Origin: Opitutus sp.
GTDB taxonomy: Bacteria > Verrucomicrobiota > Verrucomicrobiia > Opitutales > Opitutaceae
Direction of reading: 5' to 3'
DNA length: 64,000 bases
Assembly (NCBI GenBank): GCA_013821985.1
Contig: PNJQ01000006.1
Location: forward strand, 1-64,000
The first letter of the stretch is position 1. Every line of letters begins with the position of its first letter. Position numbers and translations under genes: made by a program. The notes beneath the pieces were generated by a model, which made no database searches, was not told the origin of the DNA, and saw only the letters and a program-made list of their open reading frames with translations. Below are positions 1-8,926 of this stretch, piece after piece.

Positions 1-948
1 CCATTCTTCACCGGCTTAAAGTGGTATCGCGTCGTGCCGAACTTCGTCATCCAGAGCGGCGACCCGGTCCGCAGTGCCGCCACCGATCCCAGCAAACTCA
101 CCGAGGAAGACGAGGCGGCCGGACACCCACTGTCGTTCCCCGACGAAATCGCGCCCGGGCTGTACCATGTTTCTGCCGGCATCCTGTCGATGGCCAATGG
201 CGGACCGGACACGAACAGCAGCGAATTCTTCGTCACGTTGCGCGATACGCACCGTCTGAATTATCTGCACAGCGTCTTCGGCCGCGTCGTGCGCGGCGCC
301 GAGTTGCTCCCGCAGATCAAGCAGGACGAACCGTTCTCGATTAAAATCCTCCGCATCGGCGCGTCGGCGCAGGCGTTTAAGGCAAACGAGGCGAGCTTTG
401 CCGCTCGGGTCGAAGCCGCAAAAAAATACGCGGGCGCCGCCGAGCCCCGTCCGAGCACGCACTTCGACGACCCGGACAAACTTCTTCCGCAGGACATTCC
501 GCGCGCGAAGAATTTCAATTTCAAGCTGGCGAACTTCGAGCGCTTCACCGGGCGCAAGGTTTACGTGCGCGTGTTCAAGGAATTCAAGCCGGACCGCGAA
601 GGTCAATCGATCGGCTCGTTCAACCGTGGCCTCGCGGAGAAGCTCGGCGTGGCCGACGACGGCGTGCTCGCGAGCTACTTCGCCGACAGCGATTCGTGGA
701 TGATCTGGCTGGGTGAGCCGCTGTTGCCCGCATTCATGGGCCGCGCCGGATCGCGCGAGGAGTTCCTGGCGCGCGACGGCTTGATGCAGCGCAAGGAGGC
801 ATTCTTCGCCGGCGCAAAGGAGCGCGGCAACGCATTCGCCGATGCGGCCATCGCCGAAGGCCGCACGATTTCGCCCGCGCAACGCCTCAAGCTCATCGTC
901 GATGAAGTGGTGGACGGCCTGATCTTCGCGCTCGGACCGAAACAGTAG
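1..948 (+). CDS. Cyclophilin-type peptidyl-prolyl isomerase (5' partial)
   Basis: Cyclophilin-family prolyl cis-trans isomerase, cut by the window edge. The frame is open from base 1, and its first residues (GLKWYRVVPNFVIQSGDP) match the GLxFHRVIxxFxIQGGDP core of cyclophilins, so the GTG at 34 is not a true start. The catalytic domain continues through LSMANGGPDTNSSEFFVT and the VFGRV strand near codon 95. A C-terminal extension of about 200 residues beyond the cyclophilin fold has no family I recognise. The N-terminus, including any signal peptide, lies outside the window. The domain call is firm; the role of the extension is unknown. Confidence 0.9.
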   Translation, partial: PFFTGLKWYRVVPNFVIQSGDPVRSAATDPSKLTEEDEAAGHPLSFPDEIAPGLYHVSAGILSMANGGPDTNSSEFFVTLRDTHRLNYLHSVFGRVVRGAELLPQIKQDEPFSIKILRIGASAQAFKANEASFAARVEAAKKYAGAAEPRPSTHFDDPDKLLPQDIPRAKNFNFKLANFERFTGRKVYVRVFKEFKPDREGQSIGSFNRGLAEKLGVADDGVLASYFADSDSWMIWLGEPLLPAFMGRAGSREEFLARDGLMQRKEAFFAGAKERGNAFADAAIAEGRTISPAQRLKLIVDEVVDGLIFALGPKQ

Positions 949-1025
949 CGCCGGTCAAAGGCGCTACTCCAACCAAGCCGGCTGAAGCCGGCCCGACCGA
1001 TCTACTCGCCAAAAAAATTGAACCC
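949..1025. repeat. Short GCCGGC-rich palindromic spacer
   Basis: The spacer between the cyclophilin and amidohydrolase genes holds a small hairpin (AAGCCGGCtgaaGCCGGCC) of the GCCGGC-rich style seen in other spacers of this window. No T-run follows, so a terminator role is not supported. Confidence 0.4.
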
Positions 1026-2354
1026 ATGCACCTCTGCCCCCTGCTCGCCCTCGTTGCTCTCACTCCGCTCCCGATGCTCGCCGCTTCGTCGGCGCTGAAA
1101 GAGACCGTCACCGCCCAAGTCGCGGCCGATTATCCGGCGCTGGAAAAAATCTACCTCGATCTCCACGCGCATCCGGAGCTGTCGTTCATGGAAACGCGCA
1201 CCGCCGGGATTGTCGCCGCAGAACTGCGCGCGCTCGGCTACGAGGTGACGGAGAAGGTCGGGAACACCGGCGTCGTGGGCGTGCTGAAGAACGGCTCGGG
1301 GCCGACCGTGCTCGTCCGCGCCGACATGGATGCACTGCCGATCAAGGAGGAGACCGGCCTCGCCCACGCGAGCAAAGTCGTCGGCAAGGATCTTTCCGGC
1401 AAAGACCAGCCGGTGATGCACGCCTGCGCCCACGACTCGCACATCACCGGCTTGATCGGCGTCGCGCGCGTGATGACGGCGACCAAGGCCCACTGGTCCG
1501 GCACGCTCGTGTTGATCGCGCAACCGGCCGAGGAGATCGGCGCCGGCGCACGGGCGATGTTGACCGAAGGCCTGTTCACGAAATTTCCGCGGCCCGACCA
1601 TGTCATCGCACTGCATGTCGGCGGAGACATGGCGGCGGGCCAGCTCGCGACGCTCGAAGGCCCGAGCTACGCGAATGTCGATTCACTGGACATCACCGTG
1701 CGCGGCCTCGGTGGCCACGGCGCGCGTCCGCACTCGACGCGGGACCCGATCGTGCTCGCCGCGCAAATCGTCACCGCATTGCAGACAATCGTGAGCCGCG
1801 AGTTGAAACCCGGAACGCCTGCGGTCGTCACCGTCGGTGCGATCAACGGCGGCACCAAGCACAATATCATCCCCGCGGAGGTGAAGCTCCAGCTCACGCT
1901 CCGCAGCTACAACGAAGAAGTTGCCAACCAGCTCATCACGTCGATCAAGCGCATCTGCGAAAACACGGCGCGCGCCGCCGGCGTGCCGGAAAACCTGTTG
2001 CCCGTTGTCACTGTGTTCGGCACGCGCACGCCACTGACGTTCAACGACCCCGCGCTGACGAAGCGCCTCGACGCCACGCTGCGCGACTGGTTTCCCGCCG
2101 AGCGCTTCGAGACGACCGAAGCCGCGACCTACGGCGAGGATTTTTCGGAATACGGCCGCACACAGCCGAAGGTGCCGATCTCCATCTTCTGGGTCGGCGG
2201 CTCCGATCCGGAGAAACTCGCCGAAGGCCGCCGCACCGGTCAGCTCGTGCCGTCGAATCACAGCGCCTTCTGGGCGCCGGTGCCCGAGCCGACGATCAAG
2301 ACGAGCGTCACGGCCTTGAGTGCTGCGGCGCTGGATTTGCTGGCGAAAAAATAG
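1026..2354 (+). CDS. M20-family amidohydrolase (hippurate/IAA-amino-acid hydrolase type), exported
   Basis: Zinc-dependent amidohydrolase of peptidase family M20D, 442 residues, of the type that cleaves N-acyl amino acids. A hydrophobic signal peptide covers about residues 1-20 (ending PMLAASS). Metal-site motifs are visible: RADMDALPI near residue 100, HACAHD near 137 (usually HACGHD) and PAEEIGAGA near 168. The GGHGARPH dimerisation/lid segment is near 230. The ATG at 1026 places the signal peptide at the N-terminus. The gene stands 77 bp after the cyclophilin on the same strand. The periplasmic substrate cannot be read from the sequence. Confidence 0.9.
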   Translation: MHLCPLLALVALTPLPMLAASSALKETVTAQVAADYPALEKIYLDLHAHPELSFMETRTAGIVAAELRALGYEVTEKVGNTGVVGVLKNGSGPTVLVRADMDALPIKEETGLAHASKVVGKDLSGKDQPVMHACAHDSHITGLIGVARVMTATKAHWSGTLVLIAQPAEEIGAGARAMLTEGLFTKFPRPDHVIALHVGGDMAAGQLATLEGPSYANVDSLDITVRGLGGHGARPHSTRDPIVLAAQIVTALQTIVSRELKPGTPAVVTVGAINGGTKHNIIPAEVKLQLTLRSYNEEVANQLITSIKRICENTARAAGVPENLLPVVTVFGTRTPLTFNDPALTKRLDATLRDWFPAERFETTEAATYGEDFSEYGRTQPKVPISIFWVGGSDPEKLAEGRRTGQLVPSNHSAFWAPVPEPTIKTSVTALSAAALDLLAKK

Positions 2355-2370
2355 CTTGCGGCTGCGTGCC

Positions 2371-2413
2371 GAGGTGGACGCGCAGGCTTGTCAGGCCGAA
2401 GCCTTGGCGAAGG
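2371..2413 (-). repeat. Dispersed 43-bp repeat, copy 1
   Basis: This 43-bp segment is the near-identical reverse complement of 43867-43909; I count about three differences. It starts GAGGTGGACGCGCAGGCTTG. Both copies are intergenic. It is not a simple hairpin and encodes nothing evident. Confidence 0.7.
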
Positions 2414-2505
2414 TTAATCCCCCTGCGCGTCAAAAGACGCCGTCGGAGAGGTCCACGCTCCGGAAGTTCGTGGCGGGCAGCGGGACCGGCCCGTCCACGT
2501 CCCCC

Positions 2506-2591
2506 GTAGGAGGCTGCTCGCAGGCGATGAACAGATTCTCGCTCCCTTCACGCGCTGCGAAGATCCTGTTCGCCTGCCAGCAAGCTCCTAC
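2506..2591. repeat. GTAGGAGCCTG palindromic element, diverged copy
   Basis: The element is bounded by GTAGGAGGCTGCTCGCAGGC and the inverted CGCCTGCCAGCAAGCTCCTAC arm. It belongs to the family also found at 21609, 22986, 45441 and 61622. Its right end overlaps the 3' end of the sensor kinase gene: the TAG inside the terminal GTAGGAG is that gene's stop codon. Confidence 0.75.
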
Positions 2592-4063
2592 CTGTTGGCG
2601 GTGTGAATGGAACTCGTTGGCCGGGGAGGGAAACGCAGCTTCACGCGTGTCCCTTGGCGGGGCGTGCTGGCCAGCTCAGCAGTGCCGCCGTGCAGGTGCA
2701 TGATGGAACGAACGATGGCGAGCCCGAGGCCGGCGCCCTTTACGGTTTGATCGCGCGTCTTGTCCACTTGGAAGAACCGCTCGAACACGCGGTCGACATG
2801 TTCGGCCGGAATGCCTCCGCCGGTGTCAGTTACGGTGATCTCCACCGCGCCATCGACGAAGGATCGCGCGGCGATCGTAATGGCGCCGCCGGCAGGCGTG
2901 TGCTTCAGCGCGTTCGCGAGCAAATTGCTGATCGCGCGGCGCACGAGCATCGAGTCGGCCTCGAGGCGTGCCTCGCCGGCGCTGGTGACTTGGACCCCTT
3001 TTTCCGTGGCGAGCGCGTCGTAGAATTCCCGAACGGCTTCGATTTCGGCACGCACATCGAACGGGCGGACCTCCAGCGCAGTATGGGCCTCGTCGGCGCG
3101 CGCGATGAAGAGCAACCCATCGATCATGCGCGCGAGCCGGTCGTATTCCTCGAGGCTCGAGGCGAGTGTCTGCTGGTATTCCTGAGGCGTGCGTGCGCGC
3201 TGGAGGACGACCTCGGCTTCGCCCCGGAGGTTGTTGATTGGGTTGCGCAAGGCATGCGCCATGTCGCCGGTGCACTGGTCGAGTCGGCGAAAGGAACCCT
3301 CAAGCCGGTCGAGCATGCCGTCGAAGCTGCGCGCGAGCTCCGTCAATTCCGTCGGCCAGAGCGTCTGAGAGATGCGGGCATTGAGCCGGCTGGCGGTCGT
3401 TTGCTGGGTCGCGTGGGTGATGCGCGCGAGCGGACGCAATCCCGCGCGTGCCACCAGCGCGCCGATCAGGGCCGCGACGAGGGAGCCGCCGATGAACGCG
3501 GCGAGCAGGTTGTTGCGATAGCCGGCGAGCACATCCTCGTTGGGCGAGACGTCGAGCGCCACGTGCAGCACGCGTCGCGAAGCCGGGTCGTCGCCGACAC
3601 CGGCCAGGGCCGCGCCGAGCAGGTATTCGTGGCCGGAGGTCAGCGTGCGCTCGGCGGGCTCCATGGGATCGCCGCGCAGTCCGGGCGGGGGAAACACGGC
3701 CGGCGGCAGCGCCTGGCTCATGCCGGGCGTTTCGACTAAGACCCTTCCGTCGCCGTCGAGGACACGCAGAAAATATTTCAACACGCTCTCCTCGCCCGCC
3801 TCGTGCTCGATCTCGCTCCGCAGCACGGCGGGATTTTCCTCGTGTCCGCCCAGCAGGACGCGGAGCACCTTCACCTTGCTGGCGAGCAGCGCGTGGCCCT
3901 GCTCGGCGAGACTGCGGTGCAGACCATAGTAGAGATAGACCGTCGAGGCGAGGAGCAGCAGCGACGTCGAGAAAAAATAATGGCGCACCAGCCGCCCGGT
4001 GATGGACCAGCGGAGCGAGAGTGCGCTGCGTGCCACGGCCGCGAATGAGATGTCAGTCGCCAT
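2588..4063 (-). CDS. Sensor histidine kinase, CusS/heavy-metal type
   Basis: Membrane sensor kinase of about 491 residues, partner of the response regulator just upstream. Order: transmembrane helix near residues 25-48 ([20 protein letters not shown]), a periplasmic loop of about 130 residues, a second helix near 185-210, HAMP, then HisKA with the phospho-acceptor in [13 protein letters not shown]. HATPase boxes follow ([26 protein letters not shown]). The ATG at 4063 overlaps the regulator's 3' end by 11 bp, so translation is probably coupled. The layout matches CusS/CopS-type kinases, but no metal ligand set is obvious. The stop codon comes from an adjoining palindromic repeat. Confidence 0.9.
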   Translation of the reverse strand: MATDISFAAVARSALSLRWSITGRLVRHYFFSTSLLLLASTVYLYYGLHRSLAEQGHALLASKVKVLRVLLGGHEENPAVLRSEIEHEAGEESVLKYFLRVLDGDGRVLVETPGMSQALPPAVFPPPGLRGDPMEPAERTLTSGHEYLLGAALAGVGDDPASRRVLHVALDVSPNEDVLAGYRNNLLAAFIGGSLVAALIGALVARAGLRPLARITHATQQTTASRLNARISQTLWPTELTELARSFDGMLDRLEGSFRRLDQCTGDMAHALRNPINNLRGEAEVVLQRARTPQEYQQTLASSLEEYDRLARMIDGLLFIARADEAHTALEVRPFDVRAEIEAVREFYDALATEKGVQVTSAGEARLEADSMLVRRAISNLLANALKHTPAGGAITIAARSFVDGAVEITVTDTGGGIPAEHVDRVFERFFQVDKTRDQTVKGAGLGLAIVRSIMHLHGGTAELASTPRQGTRVKLRFPPRPTSSIHTANR

Positions 4064-4736
4064 CGAGGGTATAGCCGACCCCGCGCACCGTGCGGATGAG
4101 CTTTTGCGGGAACGGATCGTCCACCTTGGAACGCAGCCGACGCACGGCGACGTCCACGACGTTCGTGTCGCTGTCAAAATGCATTTCCCACACGAGCTCG
4201 GAAATCAGGGTGCGCGAGAGCACTTCGCCGCGGCGACGTGCGAGCAGCGAGAGCAACGCGAACTCCTTCGGCGTGAGGTCGAGGCGCTGGCCGCTCCGCT
4301 GGGCCCGGTGTCGCGGCAAATCGAGTTCAAGGTCGCTGATGGTCAGCATCTCTGGCTGACGCGCCGGCCCGCGGCGGAGAATCGAGCGCACGCGCGCGAG
4401 CAGTTCGGAGAACGCGAACGGCTTGACCAGGTAGTCGTCGGCGCCGAGGTCGAGGCCTTTGACGCGCTCATCGACCTTGTCGCTCGCGGTGAGCACGAGC
4501 ACCGGCACCTGGCGGCCGGCGCGGCGCAGCGATTGCAGCACGGACCAGCCGTCGCGACCCGGGAGCTGAATATCAAGCACGACGACGTCGTAGGTTTCGG
4601 TGAGCGCCAGGTGCAGGCCGTCCTCGCCATGATGGGCGATATCGACGACATAGCCGTTTTCGGACAACCCCTTCTTCAGGTAGTCCGAGGTCTTGCGCTC
4701 ATCTTCGACGACCAAGATGTGCATTTCCGCTGACAT
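4053..4736 (-). CDS. OmpR/PhoB-family response regulator, CusR-like
   Basis: DNA-binding response regulator of 227 residues. Receiver: acidic pocket VVEDER near residue 10, phospho-acceptor Asp in [12 protein letters not shown] near 54, conserved Lys in [15 protein letters not shown] near 105. A winged helix of OmpR type occupies residues 130-225 ([44 protein letters not shown]). The start at 4736 ([13 protein letters not shown]) gives a normal N-terminus; ATG 4724 is an alternative. It heads a two-gene operon with the kinase. It may control the haem-porin/cytochrome genes upstream, which is inference from position only. Confidence 0.93.
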   Translation of the reverse strand: MSAEMHILVVEDERKTSDYLKKGLSENGYVVDIAHHGEDGLHLALTETYDVVVLDIQLPGRDGWSVLQSLRRAGRQVPVLVLTASDKVDERVKGLDLGADDYLVKPFAFSELLARVRSILRRGPARQPEMLTISDLELDLPRHRAQRSGQRLDLTPKEFALLSLLARRRGEVLSRTLISELVWEMHFDSDTNVVDVAVRRLRSKVDDPFPQKLIRTVRGVGYTLDGD

Positions 4737-4823
4737 AGGATGAAGCCCGGCGAGCGACGAGGAATTGTTGAAGGTGCGACCAAAGACGCGCGCCATTCGG
4801 CAAACCATGCGCGGTCGGCAAAA

Positions 4824-4852
4824 GGCCAGCGCGGACACAAGCCGCGCTGGCC
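4824..4852 (-). terminator. Rho-independent terminator after the haem-porin gene
   Basis: Perfect 11-bp stem GGCCAGCGCGG / CCGCGCTGGCC with a 7-nt loop. On the minus strand it is followed by TTTTGCC. It lies about 35 bp downstream of the porin stop. Confidence 0.8.
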
Positions 4853-4884
4853 AGGAACCAACACCTATCTACGGGAGAGATTCG

Positions 4885-6162
4885 TCAGAACGCCCAGGTG
4901 AGCTGCGCGGTGATGCGGTTGTCGGCGAACTTCGTCGTGCCGGCGGTCGTGATGTTGCCGCCGAGGTAGCTGACCTTGTTCGTGTATTCGATGCCGAAGC
5001 GGACTGCCGCGTTTTCGGACTGGAAGAACAGCGTGTTGAAGCCGACGAGGAACATCGAAACTTCGTTGTTGCTGATGTTCGTGTTCGGATCGAGGTGGTC
5101 GTAGCGGGCGAACACGCCGAGCTTGTCGGTGAAGTTATAGTCGGCGAGGAAGTAGTAACCGCGGTTGTCGGCCTTCGCGAGCGAGGCGTTGATCGTCTCT
5201 TCGCCGACCATGTAGGCGCCGACGACGCGCCAGTTCTCGCGGATGAAGCGACCGAGCAGCACGCCGCGGTAGAAATCGTTCTTGTAGAGGAGCGAAGTGG
5301 AGAAGTCCTGCTTCGTCGTGTAGTTGGAGAACTTACCGCTGTAGTAGAACGCCCCGACGCCGGACTCGTATTCGTCGAAGTTGTAGATGGCGGAGAAATA
5401 CACGTCCTTGTGCGAATCGGCGTCGATGGAGTTCGTCGTCGAGGTGTCGGAACCGTTCACCAAGCCGAAGGCGACCTCGTAGTGCTTGCCGACGATCGTC
5501 GCATCCAAGCCCTGCTGGCGGCTGAAGGGGCGGTAGGAGTTGCTGTTGCCCGCGAGCGCCTCGTTGAAGATGACGGTGCGTTGCTCGGCGCTGCGTGCAC
5601 CGACGCCGAACACGTGCAAGAGGGCCGGAAGGATTTCACCAGCGCGGACTGCGAGGTAGGTTTCCTGGTCCTCGGTGAGCGGGTGGTTGTATTGGAGGAA
5701 TGCCTCGGCGAGCTTCTTGCGGGCGGCTTCGCCCTGCACGATGTTCGAGCCGGAGGTCGCGCCGGTGTTTTCGCTCAGGTAGATTTCCGTGAAGTAGGAG
5801 AAGCGATCCGCAATCGGGCCGCCCGAATAAAGGGCGAAGGAGTGCTGCTCAAGGTTCGTCACCGGCTTTTGCGTGTTGGCGTTGCCGGTGCGGGCACTGT
5901 CCACGTCCTCATACCAGGCGCGCGCCTTCCAGATCAGGCTGAGGTAGTGCTTCCAATCGACTTCCTCGGCCATCTTGAACGGTTCGGCGCGGTGGCCACC
6001 GGCAAGGAATTTCAAGCCGGTGGTATTGAGCTGCCAGGTTGGTGTCGCGTGGCAGGCGTTGCAGGAAGCGCCGGCTTGGCGCGACCAGGCGGGGATGGCG
6101 AAACTCGTCGCGGGCGCGAGCAGCGCCACCGCGAGGAGGAGGAGGGAATGTTGGAGTTTCAT
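4885..6162 (-). CDS. Outer-membrane beta-barrel with N-terminal c-type haem motif
   Basis: About 425-residue exported protein. A signal peptide (MKLQHSLLLLAVALL...SFA) is followed at once by IPAWSRQAGASCNACHATP, a CXXCH haem-attachment motif. The rest shows alternating aromatic and polar strands ending in Phe (AQLTWAF), typical of a porin barrel. This matches a known but poorly characterised family whose mature N-terminus reads IPAFARQYGxSCxxCH. It probably places one haem at the periplasmic mouth of a barrel; electron transfer across the outer membrane is possible but unproven. The start at 6162 puts the signal peptide first. The gene is followed by a terminator and preceded by a small cytochrome gene. 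Confidence 0.82.
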   Translation of the reverse strand: MKLQHSLLLLAVALLAPATSFAIPAWSRQAGASCNACHATPTWQLNTTGLKFLAGGHRAEPFKMAEEVDWKHYLSLIWKARAWYEDVDSARTGNANTQKPVTNLEQHSFALYSGGPIADRFSYFTEIYLSENTGATSGSNIVQGEAARKKLAEAFLQYNHPLTEDQETYLAVRAGEILPALLHVFGVGARSAEQRTVIFNEALAGNSNSYRPFSRQQGLDATIVGKHYEVAFGLVNGSDTSTTNSIDADSHKDVYFSAIYNFDEYESGVGAFYYSGKFSNYTTKQDFSTSLLYKNDFYRGVLLGRFIRENWRVVGAYMVGEETINASLAKADNRGYYFLADYNFTDKLGVFARYDHLDPNTNISNNEVSMFLVGFNTLFFQSENAAVRFGIEYTNKVSYLGGNITTAGTTKFADNRITAQLTWAF

Positions 6163-6182
6163 GGGTTTGTCTGGTTCGGAGA

Positions 6183-6452
6183 TTATTGGCCGGCCTTCGG
6201 GTAATCCTTCAGCCATTCGAGGCTCACTTCCTTGACGCCGAGCTTCTGCTTCTGCTGCACGAGCCACTCGCCGCGTTCGCTGAGGGGGTCGCCCTTCTTC
6301 GGCTTTTCAGGCACGTGGCACGCAGTGCACGCGGTGATCGTCGCGTCGAATTTTTTGGCCTTCTTATTCCAGGCCAACTTGGCCTGCACGGGCGCTGCAC
6401 AGAGCGCCAGCAGCGCGAACGCTGCGCCGAGCTTAATCATACGGTTCTTCAT
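6183..6452 (-). CDS. Small monohaem c-type cytochrome-like protein
   Basis: 89-residue exported protein. Signal peptide about residues 1-22 (MKNRMIKLGAAFALLALCAAPVQA), then one haem-binding motif TACTACHVP near residue 38, and a charged C-terminal half ending SLEWLKDYPKAGQ. The haem-porin begins 20 bp downstream, so the two are probably co-transcribed and may be redox partners. No Met ligand beyond the haem motif is obvious, so haem coordination is uncertain. The start at 6452 was chosen for the signal peptide. Confidence 0.75.
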   Translation of the reverse strand: MKNRMIKLGAAFALLALCAAPVQAKLAWNKKAKKFDATITACTACHVPEKPKKGDPLSERGEWLVQQKQKLGVKEVSLEWLKDYPKAGQ

Positions 6453-6651
6453 GACGGGGATGGGTTGAGACGGCCCAATCGGGAGCGTGCGCCGCCCGTC
6501 GCCCGACATCGCATCGGTCCAACTCGCAGCGGAGCATTCGCGGTATTTCACGCCGCCCAGTATGCCCGGCACCCGGGAACGAAATCATGACGCCGAGATT
6601 ACAGTTTTGTCATCCGGGCCTCCGGCAACCGGCCGCGTCCGTCCGCAAAAA

Positions 6652-6675
6652 AACCCGCGCCGGGTGGCGCGGGTT
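6652..6675 (-). terminator. Rho-independent terminator after the rhodanese gene
   Basis: 10-bp stem AACCCGCGCC / GGCGCGGGTT with a GGGT loop. On the minus strand it runs into seven T residues (A-run at 6647-6653). It sits about 30 bp beyond the rhodanese stop codon. Confidence 0.85.
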
Positions 6676-6703
6676 GAAATTTGCACCGGCAAAATGCCGC
6701 CCG

Positions 6704-7093
6704 TCAGAGCTTGCCCATCTGTTCGCCTCTCTTCTGCCAGCCCGAGATGCCGCCCGAGTAGTGCTTCACGTTCGTGTAGCCGAGGGCGACCGCGGCGTCA
6801 GCGGCCTTCTTGTAGGCACCGCAGCTCGGGCTGCCGCAGTAGGCGACAACGAGCGCGCTCTTGTCGGCGGGAAGTTTCGCGGCGAAACTGTCCTTCAAGG
6901 CGGCGAAATCCATCGCGCCGGGAATGTGGCCCTTCGCGTAGGATTGCGAGCCGTTGACATCGATCAGCGTGACGGTGCCCGCCGCCATCGCGGCTTTGAG
7001 TTCGTCGTGCGAAATGTCGGGGTATTTGCTGGCGGCAAAAGCGGTCAGCGAAAGCGCGACCGCGACGAGGAGCGTGGTAATTTTGCGTAGCAT
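6704..7093 (-). CDS. Exported single-domain rhodanese
   Basis: 129-residue periplasmic rhodanese (sulfurtransferase fold). Signal peptide MLRKITTLLVAVALSLTAFA, then the domain with TLIDVNGSQSYAKGHIPGAM near residues 42-60. The active-site loop is AYCGSPSCGAYKKA, with the candidate persulfide Cys in YCGSP near 86. The C-terminal HYSGGISGW is typical. ATG 7093 gives the signal peptide. It lies on the same strand upstream of the cytochrome/porin pair but has its own terminator. A link to thiosulfate or copper handling is speculation. Confidence 0.88.
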   Translation of the reverse strand: MLRKITTLLVAVALSLTAFAASKYPDISHDELKAAMAAGTVTLIDVNGSQSYAKGHIPGAMDFAALKDSFAAKLPADKSALVVAYCGSPSCGAYKKAADAAVALGYTNVKHYSGGISGWQKRGEQMGKL

Positions 7094-7370
7094 AGTGCGC
7101 ACACCGTAGCCGGGATCGCGCGAGTGACAAATGGCCGACGCTGAGGCGCGCAACTCGTCCGACGAACACGACGACCGTCGGGATGAAGCGACGAGGGAAC
7201 GTGCTGGGGCCGAACGCCCAAACGGGTGGCCGCGAGCGGGGGAGGGCTCTCACGAGCGAAGTGATGTCGCCCGGACTCAGCGAGCCTGGCGACAGAAACT
7301 GAATTCGCCATCGCGCGACGGCGCTCTCGGAGAGAGCGCCCCACCTTGCGATGCCACGGCCGAAAACAAA

Positions 7371-7399
7371 GGCCCGCCTCGCGCGGGGCGAGGCGGGCC
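7371..7399 (-). terminator. Strong terminator-like hairpin downstream of glutamate dehydrogenase
   Basis: Perfect 12-bp stem GGCCCGCCTCGC / GCGAGGCGGGCC with a 5-nt loop. On the minus strand it is followed by TTTGTTTTCGG. It is about 230 bp past the gdh stop, beyond the 7457-7583 repeat, which may have been inserted between gene and terminator. Confidence 0.7.
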
Positions 7400-7456
7400 G
7401 TCGGGGACGCTGAAAGCAACGGCGGCAAAATTTTCAGGATCGTGAAATCATGTAGG

Positions 7457-7583
7457 TCGAGGTGGTCGCCGCCGTCCCGGCGTCGACACGAAGCGACGAT
7501 GCGTTTCGGAGTGTTACGTTATGCGGTGAATCATCGCGTTTCGCGCGTCTCGTCGTCGCCAGGGACGGCGACGACCACCTCGA
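7457..7583. repeat. Inverted-repeat-bounded element
   Basis: The outer arms TCGAGGTGGTCGCCGCCGTC (from 7457) and GACGGCGACGACCACCTCGA (to 7583) pair over about 30 bp with a few mismatches, around a ~65-bp middle. No gene is inside. No second copy was seen in the window. Confidence 0.65.
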
Positions 7584-7627
7584 AGCAGAGTTACTCGAGA
7601 AAGTTCCAGTCGAGACGGCGCAAATTC

Positions 7628-8926
7628 TCAGAGCAGCTCGGGCAACACCTTCAGCTTGCCGTCGGCGCCGGGGCGCAGGCGGTCGCGCGCGATTTCGTAG
7701 GCGATCTCGCGCCAGGTGATGTCCTTCGCGCGGTGGCTGGCGCGGCGGGCGAACATCTCGTCGATGTTCTCCGTGATGATCCGCGTGACAACCTTCTCGA
7801 TGAAGGCGCGGCCCGTGCCGTCCTCGGCCATGACACGCGTGCGGAATTCCGCGTCCACGTCCGCCTTCGCTTCGATGAACGCCGCCATGACGCCACCGGA
7901 GTTGGCAATGAAATCCGTGAGGCAGACGATGCCGCGGCGGTGTTGCAGGAAATATTCGCTGACGAGATCGGCGGGATTGTTCGCGCCTTGGAGGACGATG
8001 CGCGTGTGGATGTGCGGCGCATTGTCGCCGTGGATGGCGTGCGGGCGCGCGGCGGGCACGAGAATCGTGCACGGCATCTCGAGCATGCGGTCGATGTGTT
8101 CGCCGTCGAAACGCTCCTTCACCGGGCCGGTGTAGGCGGCGAGACCTTCCTTGGTGCGACGGATGGCGAGAAGCTGAGCGACGTCGAGGCCAGCCGGGTT
8201 GTAGAGACCGGCATTGATGTCGGAGGCGCCGACGATGCGCGCGCCGAGTGAGGCGAGTTTTTCCGCGATGGGCGCACCGACATTGCCGAAGCCCTGGATG
8301 ACGACGCTCGAGTCCTTGATGCGGAAATCCGGCACGTGCTTCTCGGCCGCGATGGCGGCGGCAAACAGGCCGTGCGCGGTGATGCCCCACTCGTCGAGCG
8401 GGAAGCCGCCTTTGGAGGGCGGCCGGCCGACGCCGCCGCGGCCGTGGTGGGCGGCGCCGTTCTTCTGCGCGAAGACGTCGTAGATCGTCTGCATGTCCGT
8501 CTCGCCCGTGCCCATGTCCGGCCCAGGGATGTATTCCGGGATGTCCCAGAGCGCTTCGGCAAACATCGCCACGAGCGCCCGTTTTTCCTCCGGCTTGTCG
8601 GCAAAGTAGCGGGGCTCGACGCGCAAGCCGCTCTTCGCGCCGCCGAGCGGCAGCATGGCGGCGGCGCTCTTCATCGTCATTGCGGCGGCGAGGCCGTAAA
8701 CTTCCTCGACACTCACGTCGGGCGCGAGGCGGAGTCCGCCGAGGCCGCGGCCGCGCACGAGATTATCGACGGCGACGAAGCCCCACGTGGAGTTGTCCGC
8801 CGGATCGTGAATGCGATAGACGCACTCGGGCCCGAATTCGTTGCGGGCGATTTTGAAACGCTGCTCGATCGCGGCGCCGCGCACCGCCTCGGCGGCGAGG
8901 CTGCGCGGGAGTTTGAAATTCTGCAT
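7628..8926 (-). CDS. Glu/Leu/Phe/Val dehydrogenase family (glutamate dehydrogenase-like)
   Basis: 432-residue NAD(P)-dependent amino-acid dehydrogenase, reversibly deaminating glutamate or a related amino acid in the cytoplasm. Substrate domain: GLGGLRLAP near residue 60, MTMKSAAAMLPLGGAKSGL with the conserved lysines near 84-100, and GPDMGTGETDM near 135. Rossmann domain: IQGFGNVGAPIAEKLASLGA near 205-225. ILVPAARPHAIH and GANNPA follow near 290-320. The start at 8926 (MQNFKLPRSL) has no in-frame rival. The FKBP gene is divergent, 162 bp away. Glutamate versus leucine specificity cannot be fixed by eye. Confidence 0.9.
   Translation of the reverse strand: MQNFKLPRSLAAEAVRGAAIEQRFKIARNEFGPECVYRIHDPADNSTWGFVAVDNLVRGRGLGGLRLAPDVSVEEVYGLAAAMTMKSAAAMLPLGGAKSGLRVEPRYFADKPEEKRALVAMFAEALWDIPEYIPGPDMGTGETDMQTIYDVFAQKNGAAHHGRGGVGRPPSKGGFPLDEWGITAHGLFAAAIAAEKHVPDFRIKDSSVVIQGFGNVGAPIAEKLASLGARIVGASDINAGLYNPAGLDVAQLLAIRRTKEGLAAYTGPVKERFDGEHIDRMLEMPCTILVPAARPHAIHGDNAPHIHTRIVLQGANNPADLVSEYFLQHRRGIVCLTDFIANSGGVMAAFIEAKADVDAEFRTRVMAEDGTGRAFIEKVVTRIITENIDEMFARRASHRAKDITWREIAYEIARDRLRPGADGKLKVLPELL

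Larger units (their letters stand above)
7094..7627. other. 534-bp intergenic region with hairpins and an inverted-repeat element
   Basis: No credible gene. It contains a 9-bp hairpin at 7320-7340 (GGCGCTCTC/GAGAGCGCC), the terminator at 7371-7399 and a 127-bp inverted-repeat-bounded element at 7457-7583. It lies between the start of the rhodanese gene and the end of the dehydrogenase gene, both on the minus strand. Confidence 0.6.

Noticed and set aside
34-948. GTG at 34 as the start of the cyclophilin
   Set aside because: The frame is open to base 1 and encodes the conserved GLKWYRV strand upstream, so the gene is simply cut by the window edge.
4765-6204. 479-codon frame antisense to the haem-porin gene
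   Set aside because: Val/Glu/Arg-rich shadow with no motif; the porin strand has a signal peptide and haem motif.
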